Assembly (NCBI GenBank): GCA_015680685.1
Contig: MNCI01013895.1
Span: 1,448,281 to 1,477,467 of the forward strand
DNA from: Gnetum montanum
Lineage: Eukaryota > Streptophyta > Gnetopsida > Gnetales > Gnetaceae
Direction of reading: 5' to 3'
DNA: 29,187 bases
Part shown: positions 8,481 to 19,057 of the stretch, one piece after another
Numbering within the stretch: position 1 is the stretch's first letter
Layout: the number at the start of each line of letters is the position of its first letter
Notes under the pieces: generated by a model
Told to the model about the DNA's origin: nothing
What the model saw: the letters and a program-made list of their open reading frames with translations, nothing else
Database searches by the model: none
Translations under genes and position numbers: made by a program

Positions 8481-8966
8481 ATTACACTCATTCGCATTGC
8501 GTTGCATATATGAGCGTAATCTGGTAACAACAATAAGCTCAGAGTTGCTTTACGCTCACTACGTAGTTGCGCGTAATGAAGCGTAAGCAATGCACAATTT
8601 TACGCTCACTACGCAGTTGCGCGTGTCAGAGCGTAAAACGATGTGTAAATTACGCTCACTACGTAGCTGTGCATGATAAAGCGTAAGCAATGTACAACTT
8701 ATGCTCACCACGCGGCCGTGCGTGACGAAGCGTAAGTAATGTATGCCTTACGCTCACTACGCAGCTGTGCGTATGAAGCGTAAAACGATGAGCAACTTGA
8801 ATGATATCATACGCAATGATACGCACCGCTACGTATCGAGCGTAAAAACAAGTTATGCATGTGTTGGGAGAAAAAGCGTCAAATTGTTGCACTTCTTTAG
8901 ACTCTGCCTTTGACTATTTTGGAGCTTATTACACGTATCACGCTGTCGTGCGTAATAGAGCGTAAA
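8481..8966. repeat. Array of palindromic units in LTR U3
   Basis: Each unit pairs TTACGCTC with a matching AGCGTAA about 25-30 bases later. Inner bases (TCACTACG against CGTAATGA) extend the stem, so every unit can fold into a long imperfect hairpin. Five units are in regular tandem, with TACGCTCACT (or TATGCTCACC) at 8551, 8601, 8651, 8700 and 8749, a period of 49-50 bases. Diverged units lie at 8481-8520, about 8801-8846 and 8927-8966. Two spacer types alternate: GCGTAAGCAATG after units 1, 3 and 4, and GCGTAAAACGATG after units 2 and 5. The array sits wholly upstream of the TATA box, as enhancer repeats do. Confidence 0.88.
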
Positions 8967-9052
8967 CTTGTCCTGGAACGAAGGTGGAATGCGCTCTTGC
9001 TTGAATTGCGATCCTTTGCCTGAGGCCGACCCGTAATTTTCACGGTGTTTCA

Positions 9053-9057
9053 CAACA
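9053..9057. repeat. Target-site duplication, right copy
   Basis: CAACA follows the terminal CA of the solo LTR and matches 7581-7585. Confidence 0.85.
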
Positions 9058-9270
9058 TATGCTAGGTGCCTACTTGCCCCTAATCTTCACATGCCTCATT
9101 TGTCTTTTTCTTGTACAGTTACATTTCACATGGTTGCTTATGTTTTACATCATTTATTTATTACACATTCATTCCTTTTGTTTATGCATTTTCTTTTAGC
9201 TTTCTTATGCATTAAAAAAAACACTAACATACATAAAAATTGTAAAATTCAAAATTGCAAAAAAAATATA

Positions 9271-9560
9271 TATGGCCTGCCATGGCCTAAAACTAGCCAC
9301 CTTCCTCACATCACCATGGCCTGAAAAGGCTTTAAACTAACATATAGCCTACTATAGCCTAAAACTGGCAACACTTTTTCTTTCGTCGCAAAGGGCCAAA
9401 ATGGCCTCAAACTATTGCCACAACCCATCAAGGCCTTAAACTGGCAACACTTTCCCATTTTATTCATGGCCCAAAATGGCCTTAAACTAGCAATTTTCAT
9501 AGTCCAAAATGGCCCAAAACTAGTAATGGTCGTCCCACCATGGCCCTAAACTAGCATGGG
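9271..9560. repeat. AAACTAG-type repeat array, copy 1
   Basis: At least seven degenerate repeats of the form ATGGCCTnAAACTAGCAn occur, with irregular spacing of about 25-60 bases. Related arrays lie at 15261-15412 and, immediately after integrase, at 19058-19505. The 9058-9270 stretch before it is AT-rich without a gene. Confidence 0.7.
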
Positions 9561-9667
9561 GCTCACAATGGACCTAACTGGATCAACTAACCACATTATT
9601 AACATGCAACATTTAGCAAAGAAATGCAAGACTCTACACAATGTGCAATCCACATAGCAAAAAATAG

Positions 9668-9673
9668 TTTATT
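9668..9673 (-). promoter_or_regulatory. Candidate polyadenylation signal of the antisense gene
   Basis: AATAAA on the minus strand, about 115 bases beyond the TAA stop at 9788-9790. Confidence 0.4.
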
Positions 9674-9787
9674 AATCCATCAATGAAATACATGGCATGA
9701 TAGTACAGCAAGAATCATCAAAAAATGCAAAATTTCCCAACAATGGGGCTACATCAAGACTACTCAATCAGTGGTATTCGATGGGGG

Positions 9788-12700
9788 TTAAGGCTCCTCT
9801 TCCTCTTCCTTTGCCACTTCATTAATGCCTATGACATTTCCTAGTGCCTACTCAAAGCAATGTAAAATAGTAAATTAGTTAGCAAATTTTCAATATGCAA
9901 AACTAACATAAAAATCCAAAAATAACAAAAAAATAACTAACCTAAGAGGGTCTTGATTTGTCTCTAGAGGTAATCTATCAAGGCCCTCCCTTGAGCATTG
10001 AAGGATTTTGGCCTCTGATAGCCACATCTAGTCATCTTAGCCAATGCAATTACCCACAAGGGTCTTACCTTTGTCCATGGTGGTCCATGCTGGTATCTCC
10101 ATCGAAAACATAACAAAGGAAACCTCCCTCCCTTAAGAGAATAGTAATCTACCTCTCTGAAGATCCACTCACCACTACGTGGCAAATGAACAACTTGTCC
10201 TACCAATTGCTACAAAGAACATATCATGGAAATGACATTCAACAAACTCCTCCTTGTACCATTTAAGGTACATGTTCCACTCATTCTTATAGTGATGCTT
10301 GTGATTCTTTTGAGTCTGCCCCCATTGATACACCTTTGCACTGTAATCTTTCCAATCCTAGTTTTTTTGGGCTTGCAAGTTCATCTACAACTTCTTCTTG
10401 ATAATCTCACTGATGGCCTTGTTTTTTCCTCAAATTATTGACCAATACCTAGCATAGTTAATCTCAGCTATCCTCTAGGTACTATTCCCTTGTGTGTAAG
10501 TTGCAAGGAAATTGTAACAGGACTGTAGGCCCTTCATCTTAGTGTCTTGGCTCACCACCCTATCCTAGAGTCATGCACTTGCTTCCATAGGTACTCATTA
10601 GTGCACCTACAAATCCATAATGCTTTCATAGATGAAATCACACACTTACTTGCTACCTCATACACATAGTAGGGAACTTGCTCCACTTCAAGGGGAAACT
10701 CAAGGATGACATCCACCTTGGCCACCTTGCTCAGATCCTAACAAAGTTTAGAACTTGTTAGCATACAATAAGAAAAATATCATTAGTCACAATCTAAGCA
10801 TCAAATCAATAAATCAAGACAAGAAAAGAAACATCATAAGTAGACCAAGCTCAGGATTCACTTTTTGTAGGTGGTCCACCATGTCCTCAACTAGACCTTT
10901 AATGAAAGTGAACTTTTCAAGCACCTCTACCCATGGCTTCATGTAGAAGGTAGAGGTGGATGCTGGACCACTAGCAAGTACCTCTGTGGATATAATACAA
11001 TAACACATTTAGCAACAATCAAATAGCCAAATATGTAAAAGTAGAAAGGGAGTAATGATAGATGGCAACTCAAATTACATACCTAGTAAGCCCTCAAGTG
11101 TGAGAGTGGGAGGATCATCCAACTACAAACCATCAAAGAGGCTATCAAAATAACCCCTGTAGGGTGAAGCAGTTCCTCCTCCTTCAACTATTGAAGGACT
11201 TATATAGCCTCACACAGTTCTTCCTCTTGTGCCTCTCCCTCTTCAATTTGAAGAGGGACCTCCTCTACCACTGCCTCTACCCTTGCCCTAATAACCCTCT
11301 CACCTAATTGCAATAATTCACACACATGTCAAGATTAGAATTTTAACACTTAGCATAAAAAATTAACATAATATAACATAGCATAAAAAACATAAAAATG
11401 TAAACACATAAAACACAAAAATGCATTCAATAACTCGTACTAACCTATAACATCCATGCACAAGTCACAAAAATTTAAGCAGATCTTCTGGTCATCCACA
11501 TTTTTGACATCCCATGTAGGCTCCTCTATGGGACATGGCCACTTAATCTTTGTCTTATATGGTCCCACCATCTCAAAAATGTAATGCTCCACCTTGGCTA
11601 CATTCCCAATACTAGCCAATGAGGCCTCACCTGCACTCAAGTCTACTCCAGCCCAAGGATTTTCCCTTGGGAAAGTAACTTCAGAAGTGCACAAGCATGG
11701 AAGAGAGGGTAAATCTCATGGACCACATGCACTTGCACATTCTTAATGAGTATGCCTTTGCAAGATTGAGAAGTTCCTAGCGACTCCTCGACATCACCTC
11801 AATGGTTCACCTCTCTGTTGGTCTTATCAAAGACCAATGGGCCATCAGAGGGGATGCCATAGAGGTCTGCAAAGATGTCATTAATGAGGTCCAAGACCAT
11901 CCTCACACCACATACTTACATGAAAAAGTGGTAAGCATCGTTGCTGAAGGAATCAATAATAGTGACCATTTCAACCACCAAAATGCCTTGGCTAAGGGCC
12001 AAGAAAAGGTCCATCAGCCTAGCTCATGTAAGCCTACTAGTCAACTCTGCTAGCACTTGGTGGCAAAACCAATGTTACTCACCCTCAACATCACCATACT
12101 TCATGATGAGGATGGCCTCAATGTAGCCCGTAGCAATCATTGTAACCTCTCCCCGAAGTGACTGCGACTACAAAATAGGCAACAAAATGTTAGCATCATG
12201 CAAAAAGGTAAGATAGCAAATGCATGGAAGCAAAATGATAAACTACTTATGCAAGACAAAAGGTGTGCATGATGGTGGTGGTGGAACTGATGCCTCCTTG
12301 ATGCTAGGTACACCATCCACCCACTCCACATCCAACTAGCCATGGATCCAACACCTCTTGTAGGATTTTAGGTATTGGTGAGGATACTCTACCAAGTCAA
12401 ATCCAATCTACCCAATCACCCTCACACGAATGCTCTTGTAGGATGAAAATTCCTGTAAGGTAGTGCGAGTCAGGTTCAAGGCCCCCTCCTCATCATGTAG
12501 GCCATGCTAACCAATGCTAAACCTAGTAATAGACATGAGTAGTTAGCACCTTAATATGAGCCAATGGCCAAAGGAATAATGCAAAAATCATAGGAACACT
12601 TATTCTCCAGCATAATACATCGTCCCAGGTGGGTTTTAAAACAAGGTACGCATGCATCGAGCAACAAATAAGCTGTTTCTCTTGCTATAACAACTGAATT

Positions 12701-13250
12701 CTAGTATCTACCAAATCTTTGACAAAGGCCTAATGCCCCTAGGACCTCAACCTAAACCCCCTACTCCACCATCATCGATAGTGGTCTCATTGGACATGAG
12801 CCTCAAAATGTTCCAATTTTCCCCAAGTAGGAATGTCTTCATGATGACATTAGCAACTTCTGCAACATAGTGTGATCACATCATCACACTGATGTGTTGG
12901 AGTAGAAATTCCAAGAACTCACATACTCCTAGTTAAAACCATACTAGTTGGTGACCCAACTGTGTGTCCAGTGCGAGTGTGTTTAGGATGGGCTTCCTCA
13001 TATACCAAAGGATGCCAACGAGCTCCACCATGATGAGGATTGGTTGCAACAATACCCTACAATGACAAATGCAACAAAAAAAACATTAGTATACATTGGA
13101 TTCACAAAAATACACTAAATCACACTTAGCAAAATTAGCAAAGTTACCATAGGGTAGTATACATAATATGTTCTTAGGAGCCCCTCTAGGCCCCACTAGC
13201 ATAGGATGTTAGTACACACATTTTACATGCCTAGTGCTCATCAAGGTATA
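9788..13250 (-). pseudogene. Decayed multi-exon antisense gene, product unknown
   Basis: Minus-strand protein-like segments alternate with AT-rich gaps that end at GT and AG. Proposed exons in gene order are about 13250-13148, 13056-12600 (or 12650), 12522-12247, 12167-11445, 11303-11083, 10983-10846, 10737-9942 and 9847-9788. Introns are 77-141 bases. Donors include GTAACT, GTTAGT and GTATGT; acceptors include TTGTAG, AATTAG and CCACAG. Reading phase carries over by hand at the exon 1/2, 4/5 and 5/6 junctions, but not at the other four. Those have indels or misplaced sites. The product ends in an acidic tail, EVAKEEEEEP. Exon 7 has a W-, K- and H-rich stretch (DWKDYSAKVYQWGQTQKNHK). I recognise no family. 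Many stops are compatible with C-to-T change. It lies antisense to the surrounding gypsy sequence. Confidence 0.62.
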
Positions 13251-13981
13251 GTACTAACATAGCATTAGCCTTTCGCTTCACATTTTCATTGTTTGCATTC
13301 ATTCAATTCACATATTTTAGCAATTTGGCATGTCCAGTTTGCAAGTTTGGCATTTTGGCAAAGCTTTAGTACACTTTGCATTTCGATTCACATGTGGAAT
13401 TCTAGCACTTGACATTCTAACACTTAGCATTCTTGTGTTTGGCATTTTACTTTCATACTTAGCAAATTCTTCACTTTTACACTTAGCAAATTTTCAAATA
13501 TTTTCTAACTTTGGGTAGCATAACCCAAGGTATTCACAAAAAACTTCTAACTCTAGGTTACCCCTCCACAAAAGTGTAATCTAGGAAAATGTCAAAAAAA
13601 TTCTAACTATTAGCTATGCTCCCTAAGGAGCATAGTCCCCAAAACATGTAGAAAATTTGCCAAAAAAATATAACTATTGGCTACACTCGTAGTGAGCATA
13701 GCCCCAAAATGATTGTCAAAAGGAAAACCACTATTCATGCATCCTATCTCCTAATGGCTACACCATCATGCCTTATGGCACCACCTTGCTCCATGCCTAG
13801 CCATGACCCCACTGTGCGCCTTGCCTCCTAGGCAATAGCAACCCCCAAACCCTTACCTCTACTATGCAATAGGTGATCCCCTTGTTGTGCATCATGCCCT
13901 ATGAATGGTAGCCTTGTGGCTTTTCCCCTCCCCCATAAAAACCCATGTCCATGTTGTATGAAGGATACAAAAAATGATTTT
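13251..13981. other. Non-coding AT-rich segment with GCTATGCTC hairpins
   Basis: There is no coding character. From 13310 the text is built of TTGGCATTTT and ACTTAGCA-like words. At 13614-13635 CTATGCTCC-CTAA-GGAGCATAG is a perfect 9-bp hairpin, and 13678-13702 (GGCTACACTC...GAGCATAGCC) is a second, imperfect one. The same motif recurs in the LTR-like segments downstream. Confidence 0.5.
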
Positions 13982-14000
13982 AAAAAGGAGGGAATGTAGT
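13982..14000 (+). promoter_or_regulatory. Polypurine tract and LTR start
   Basis: AAAAAGGAGGGAA at 13982-13994 runs directly into TGTAGT. This is the usual junction of polypurine tract and 3' LTR in a plus-strand LTR element. It gives the orientation of the nested segment, so the gene at 9788-13250 is antisense to it. The matching LTR end was not located. Confidence 0.55.
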
Positions 14001-15260
14001 AGAGCTACCCACATCTTACCTTGTGTCAACCTATCACCTCCCCCTGTCCTACAGCTACACTAGCCACTACAGCTGCCATGGCTATTGCACAACTTTCCCT
14101 CACTCTCACCCTAAAACCAAAGCACATCCTTGACCCCCGTGCTCTACCTTTCCACTCCCTATGCTCATGAAACCCCTTGCCCGCATGTGCACAATGCTGG
14201 ATAGAAAATTTATTTGAGCTTGTGCCCTTGCTAACCTTAGCCACATTGCCACAATAGTTGTAGTCCCTGCTAAACCTTGTTGTCAACATCAAAAAATATA
14301 CAGGGGAAAAAACCCTCAACCATTGCCTTTCCCATGCATCCCAAAGCAGAAACCAAAGAAAAAAGAGAGGGGACAAGGAGGCCCCATGACCCCTAACTCC
14401 TAGGTCATTGCTACCCTAGTTATGGTCACAAAATTGCTATTTCTACCCTTATCGTCATCCCCATGCACTACAGCCCTAAAAATGAAAATAAATTTTTTAC
14501 AGAAAACCTTGGCCACATCACCCGAAATGCAAAACCCCATTCCCACACATCACCATGTAGCAACACAAAAGAAAAACATGCAAAGAAAGACCCTTCTTCC
14601 CATGAACACACCCTCCCTTCCTGGTCATAGAAGCCATTACGACCATAACAATAGCAATCCCTACCAAGGTAGACTACCCCAAGCCCTAAATCCTAACATA
14701 AGAAAAAAGAAGAAAAAAATATAAATAAAAACTATGCAATGGTAGAGTGTAGTAGGGTACCTAGCAAATGGCAACTCCCTCCATTCCTCCATGAGTACCT
14801 GGGGTAGATGCTGTAATGCTCACTCTCCCTCATTCACATTGGCAAGTCTAGGATCTTGACATTCACTTTGGCACATCATGTTGACTGTTATGCTCTAGCT
14901 TTCATGCTCCAATCGCTACGCTCTAGCTTCCACTCATTGCTCCAACCATACTATGCTCTATAGCTTCTCATTTTCACTTTGGAAAATCACAATTTGACCT
15001 TGGTGAAATGCGCATATATATCCTCCTAGGATAATTAAATGTGCCAGCTACTAGGAAAGTGTCCCACACTTAGGCATATTTTCCAAGTTTTTTTGAGCAT
15101 AGTAAGGGGTCGAGCATAACAAGAGGTGAGCATAGCAACTAGAGTTAGAAAATTTTTGAACTTTGTCTAGTAGTCCCTAAACTTAGAAAATTTTCTGAAT
15201 TTGTTTGATTGCCCAGTGAATGCCTAGCCTAACTCCATGTTCCAAGTGTTACCAGCTTTG
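14001..15260. mobile_element. LTR-like segment with TATGCTC-type repeats
   Basis: The segment follows the polypurine tract. A second TGTAGTAG start occurs at 14748, again after an A/G-rich run (14699-14718), so two LTR starts may be stacked. From 14888 to 14965 the words TATGCTCTAGCTT, TACGCTCTAGCTT and TATGCTCTATAGCTT form a short degenerate array. GAGCATA occurs three times in 15095-15135, and a weak TATA-like run lies at 15014-15020. The frames at 14026-14376 (minus) and 14422-14724 (plus) lack domain character and I treat them as chance. The LTR end is not defined. Confidence 0.4.
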
Positions 15261-15412
15261 CCTAAACCAACATAGCTTGCATAAACCATGATCTGCTATG
15301 ACCTTAAACTAGCACACCATGGTCCACTATGACCTTAAACTAGTAAACCATGATCTGCTATAACCTTAAACTGGAAAACCATGGCTTTCCAAGGCCGAAA
15401 ACTAACCCACAT
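15261..15412. repeat. AAACTAG-type repeat array, copy 2
   Basis: Three to four units of about 30-31 bases follow the pattern CTATGACCTTAAACTAG, with linkers like CACCATGGTC. It closes the 9058-15540 segment on the right, as the array at 9271 opens it on the left. Confidence 0.72.
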
Positions 15413-15559
15413 ACTTGCTTCTCTAACTCCATGTTTGCACACTTAGGATATTTTCATTGCATTTCTTTCCTCATTTTATGCATTTCAACTCCATTAAGAT
15501 AAGTGTAGCTTAATGTTCCTTCTAGTTATTCTGCAAGATACTTAGCAAGATTGCAAGAT

Positions 15560-16650
15560 GAGCACATGTGGGCATCTTCATTCACCTCTAGTCCTTACTA
15601 GACCTCATGGTGAGCTCACGCAATACATTGATACCGAATGCTTAGATCTTGAACCCATGGCCTACGATGAACATATAATATCTATACAGGAACCACTAGA
15701 CTAGCCAAACCATCTAGTCAAAGCTCTAGATCTAGAGGTAGGCAAGAGCACTAAGGATTCCCTTATTGAAGTCCCTGTAACAACACTTAGTGGTGAGGAA
15801 AAAAACTAAAACTTGATTTCTTATTAGAGCATCAACAGACCCAGAACATTGCCAAAGACATCAATGATAACATCAAGGTGTTTGCATGGTCCTACGAAGA
15901 CATGCCAGGCCTAGATCCTTGCATAGTGTAGCATAATATAATTCTCAATCCTCACATAAAACCAATTAAGCAGAAAGCCTACAAGGTTAGGCTTGAGGTG
16001 GCATTGGTAGTCCATGATAAAATCACCAAGCTTGAAAAATTTGGTTTCATCTAGGCAGTTGACTACACAAACTAGGTCTCTAACATCATTGTTGTACCCA
16101 AGAAAAATGGAAACATACACATTTGCATAAACTTTTGAGACCTGAACAGGAAACCATTAAAGATAATTTCTCATTGCCTAGTATTGATCAACTAGTCAAT
16201 ATTATGGCTAGTCATGCCTTATTGTCCTTTATGAACAAGTTCTCTAGTTACAACTAGATCTCGATCAACCTAGAGTACTAGCTTAATACTACCTTCATGA
16301 TCCCTTGGGGTACGTTTTGCTATACAATGATGCCTTTCAAACTAAAAAATGCAAAAGAAAACTATCAACACGCTATGACATACATTTTCAATGATTACTT
16401 GTTAGATTTTCTCAATGACTATGTTGACGACATAGTAGTTAAGTCCAGGGTGGCACTCAACCATGCAAATGACTTAGACCATGTACTCAAATGTTAACTA
16501 AGACATGACCTTAGATTAAATCCTAAGTGTGTTTTAGTGTTAAAACATGTCACATGCTAGGTTTTGTAATATCAAAAGTAGGCATACATGTAGACCTTGA
16601 TAATGTTAAGGCCATCAGCAACTTAGCACCACTAGCTAACCTTAAGGAGC
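15560..16650 (+). pseudogene. pol: Ty3/gypsy reverse transcriptase, decayed
   Basis: This is the RT domain that copies element RNA into DNA. From 15806 the frame reads IKVFAWSYEDMPGLDP, the entry block of plant gypsy RT. KPIKQKAYKVRLE, NIIVVPKKNGNIHICINF and FxDLN follow, where the Arg codon of the RDLN motif has become TGA. ALLSFMNKFSSYN and WGTFCYTMMPFKLKNA match the later RT blocks. The catalytic YVDD survives at 16420-16431 in DYVDDIVVKS. At least six in-frame stops are visible, nearly all TAG or TGA. The protease-RT linker occupies about 15560-15800. The domain is about 8 kb from its own protease because of the intervening insertions. Confidence 0.88.
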
Positions 16651-16659
16651 TACATGAGT

Positions 16660-17794
16660 TATAAGGCAGATTGTAATTCAATCACAGGTTTATCACATGG
16701 TTGATTGACAAGTTTTAGCCCATGCAACATCTACTCAAAAAGGGAGTCCACTTTGAGTGGACACCTCAATGCCAAGAAGCATTTGATAACTTTAAATAGG
16801 AATTGGCTCAACTTCGTATAGTCTACTCTCTACAAGGCGATAGACCATTCTACATCTACCTTTCAACCTCTGATGCATCCATTGCTTCTCTACTTTTCCA
16901 AAACTGAGATGATGGCTTAGAGGTCCTTATACACTACCTAAGCCATGCATTAGTGGCCCATGAAACAAAATACAATGATGTGGAAAAGAACTACCTCACC
17001 TTAGTCTTCACACTTAAGAAGTGGGGCACTATCTTCTCCACAACTAGGTAAACATCATCTGCAAAAGAAATGTACCCCAAGTAATCACCACAAACATTTA
17101 TGAAAGTAGTCAAATTGCATGACGGAAAGTAATAACCATGGAGTTCAACCTACACTACATAGCACAAGCATCAACTAAAGGTTAAGCAATATTTGCATAA
17201 CTCATGACTTTGCGAATAAATAATCAAGCAAGGATAGATCTAAAATTTTTGAATGAGCATGTTAGTAGTATAGGCCAAGTGCCTACCAACTTTGAGGAAA
17301 TCTTACACTTCAATGGTGCTTCAACCTCTTAAGGGGTTTGTGCCGCTACTGTAATCATGTTTCCCTCTAGGGAGATCTAACCCTTCACTTATCACTTTGC
17401 ATTTCCTTGCACCAACAATGTAGTAGAGTACGAAGGTCTCCTTAGAGGCATTTTAGTAGCCCGCAACCTAGCAATCCAAAACCTAGTGATCTAAGGTGAT
17501 TTTCAATTAGTAATTAACCAAGTTACATAGGTTTATGCTTGCAAAGCACAACATTTATAATTTTACTACAACTTGGCAAAGCACTTGCTCAAACAATTTG
17601 CAACCATAAATATCCAACACATTCCCTGCAATGAAAACACCATTGCTTATGCATTAGGTACATTAGCCTTAAGCATTACACCTAAAATGTTTCATGCCTT
17701 GCCCACTTTAGTAACAGATTGCACTAAACCTATTATACAAACAACTGACATTGCATCCATAGCCACAACAAGCACAACTCACATACAAGAATGA
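16660..17794 (+). pseudogene. pol: Two RNase H-like regions of gypsy pol, decayed
   Basis: The first region (about 16670-17035) follows RT. It includes KKGVHFEWTPQCQEAFDNFK, then FYIYLSTSDASIASLLF and YNDVEKNYLTLVFTLKK, typical of the domain that removes template RNA. A second RNase H-like fold starts near 17300 with FNGASTS, TNNVVEYEGLLRGILVARN and HIPCNENTIAYALGTLA, the ending block just before integrase. Two RNase H-like regions in series are characteristic of the Tat-type gypsy lineage. Stops and small frameshifts separate the pieces. The final open stretch is 17573-17794. Confidence 0.78.
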
Positions 17795-17897
17795 TATGAT
17801 GACATTAAGACGTACCTTCAATAAGGTGAGCCTAACCACTACATAAAAGAATGTAATGCGAAAGAGATCGTGGTAGTACGTCCTCATAGGTGATATC

Positions 17898-19025
17898 ATG
17901 CTTTGTCAAAGATCCTACGATGGCACACTACTAACCTACATTAGCAACAGTGAAGTGCAAATGATCGTTGATCAAGCCCACAAGAGATTATGCAAAGGTC
18001 ACATAGCACCTAGGGCAATGGCATTTAAAATTAAATGCATAGGCTACTATTGGCCTTACATGGATCACAGTTACATTTCCAAGGTCAATATGTGTGACAT
18101 GTATCAATGGCATGGAAACTTAATGCATGTGCCACCCACTAAGCTACATACCACATAAATCACATGGCCATTCCAATGTTGGGGGTTGGATATCATAGGA
18201 CCTATCATACCTAAGTCTTCTGCAGGACATAGCTTCATTATAACTGCAACATTATACTACACTAAGTTGGTTGAAGCTATTCCCCTTAGGAAGAAAACAT
18301 CACAACATGTTTGTGAATTCATCCTTGACAGTGTAGTGATCCAATTTGGTCTACCCATAACTATAGTCATAGACAATGGGCCATAGTTTAGCAATGCAAA
18401 AACCAAAGCATTTTGTGAATACCTTGGCATTAAGCATTCATTTTCATCATCATACTACTTGTAGGTGAATGGCCAAGTGAAGGCTATAAACAAAATCATC
18501 CTCAACCTTCTGAAGAAGATTCTTAGCATCAGCAAATGATAATGGCATGAGTAGCTAGTCTATGCACTATGGGCCTACTACATAATACGTAGAATGACAA
18601 TAGGTAAGATGTCATATAGCCTTGTATATGGGTCTAAAGTGATTTTGCCTCTTGAATTGTAGGTCCCATTGCTCCATGTAATCCTCTCAAGCTTCATTAA
18701 TAAGGTTCAAAACAACAAGTTGAGAATCATTGATCTCAACTCTATAGAGGAGGAGTGCATGCAAATGCTTGATCACATCGAGTGGTACCAAGAAAAGCAA
18801 TGGAAAAAGAACCATCACAATTAGCATGAACACTCAATTAGGAGAGGGAACGTAGTCTTCAAGGTCATTTACGAACCTACAGATAAATTCTCATCTAACT
18901 AGGAGGGCCTTTCTTGGTCACCAAGGCCTATGAAAACAAAGAATTCAAGCTTGCTAATCTAGATGGTAATGAGTTTTCTAATATGATCAACCATTTGTAC
19001 CTAAAGCCATGCTATGCCTAGTATG
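17898..19025 (+). pseudogene. pol: Ty3/gypsy integrase, decayed
   Basis: Integrase inserts element DNA into the chromosome. The N-terminal zinc region at 17898-18158 keeps HKRLCKGH and CDMYQ, with the second zinc cysteine changed to Tyr. The core starts at about 18185 with LDIIGPI (first catalytic Asp), then VIDNGP at 18367-18384 (second Asp). The third catalytic residue is lost: NGQVKAINK at 18469-18495 has Lys where the family has Glu, a single G-to-A change. C-terminal sequence with ILPLEL and IRRGNVVFKV-like text continues to about 19020. Several stops are present. The repeat array at 19058 begins directly after. Confidence 0.85.
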
Positions 19026-19057
19026 CAATGTTGCATCAATGACATAGCAAGGGAAGT

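Larger units (their letters stand above)
7586..9052 (-). mobile_element. Solo LTR, 1467 bases, minus orientation
   Basis: The segment begins TGTAAC, ends GTTTCA (near-perfect inverted termini) and is flanked by CAACA on both sides. These are the marks of an integrated LTR left after recombination between two LTRs. The TATA box reads on the minus strand (8296-8305), giving U3 of about 750 bases and R-U5 of about 700. The segment is CpG-dense while flanking DNA is CpG-poor, so it is much younger than the gypsy element it interrupts. U3 holds an array of palindromic units (8481-8966), an 11-bp perfect hairpin and a GC-rich hairpin beside the TATA box. Short frames inside it on both strands have no coding character. 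No primer-binding site or internal region is present. Confidence 0.87.

Noticed and set aside
8551-8790. CRISPR-like array
   Set aside because: Period and palindromic repeats superficially fit, but the spacers are near-identical in two alternating types, the host is a plant, and the array sits in the U3 of an LTR.
14026-14376. 116-codon minus-strand frame
   Set aside because: No recognisable motif or supporting neighbours; it begins right after the polypurine tract/LTR start and is better explained as chance in a C-rich LTR-like segment.
14422-14724. 100-codon plus-strand frame ending in a lysine run
   Set aside because: Low-complexity composition, no motif, and its end coincides with an A/G-rich tract preceding a TGTAGTAG start.
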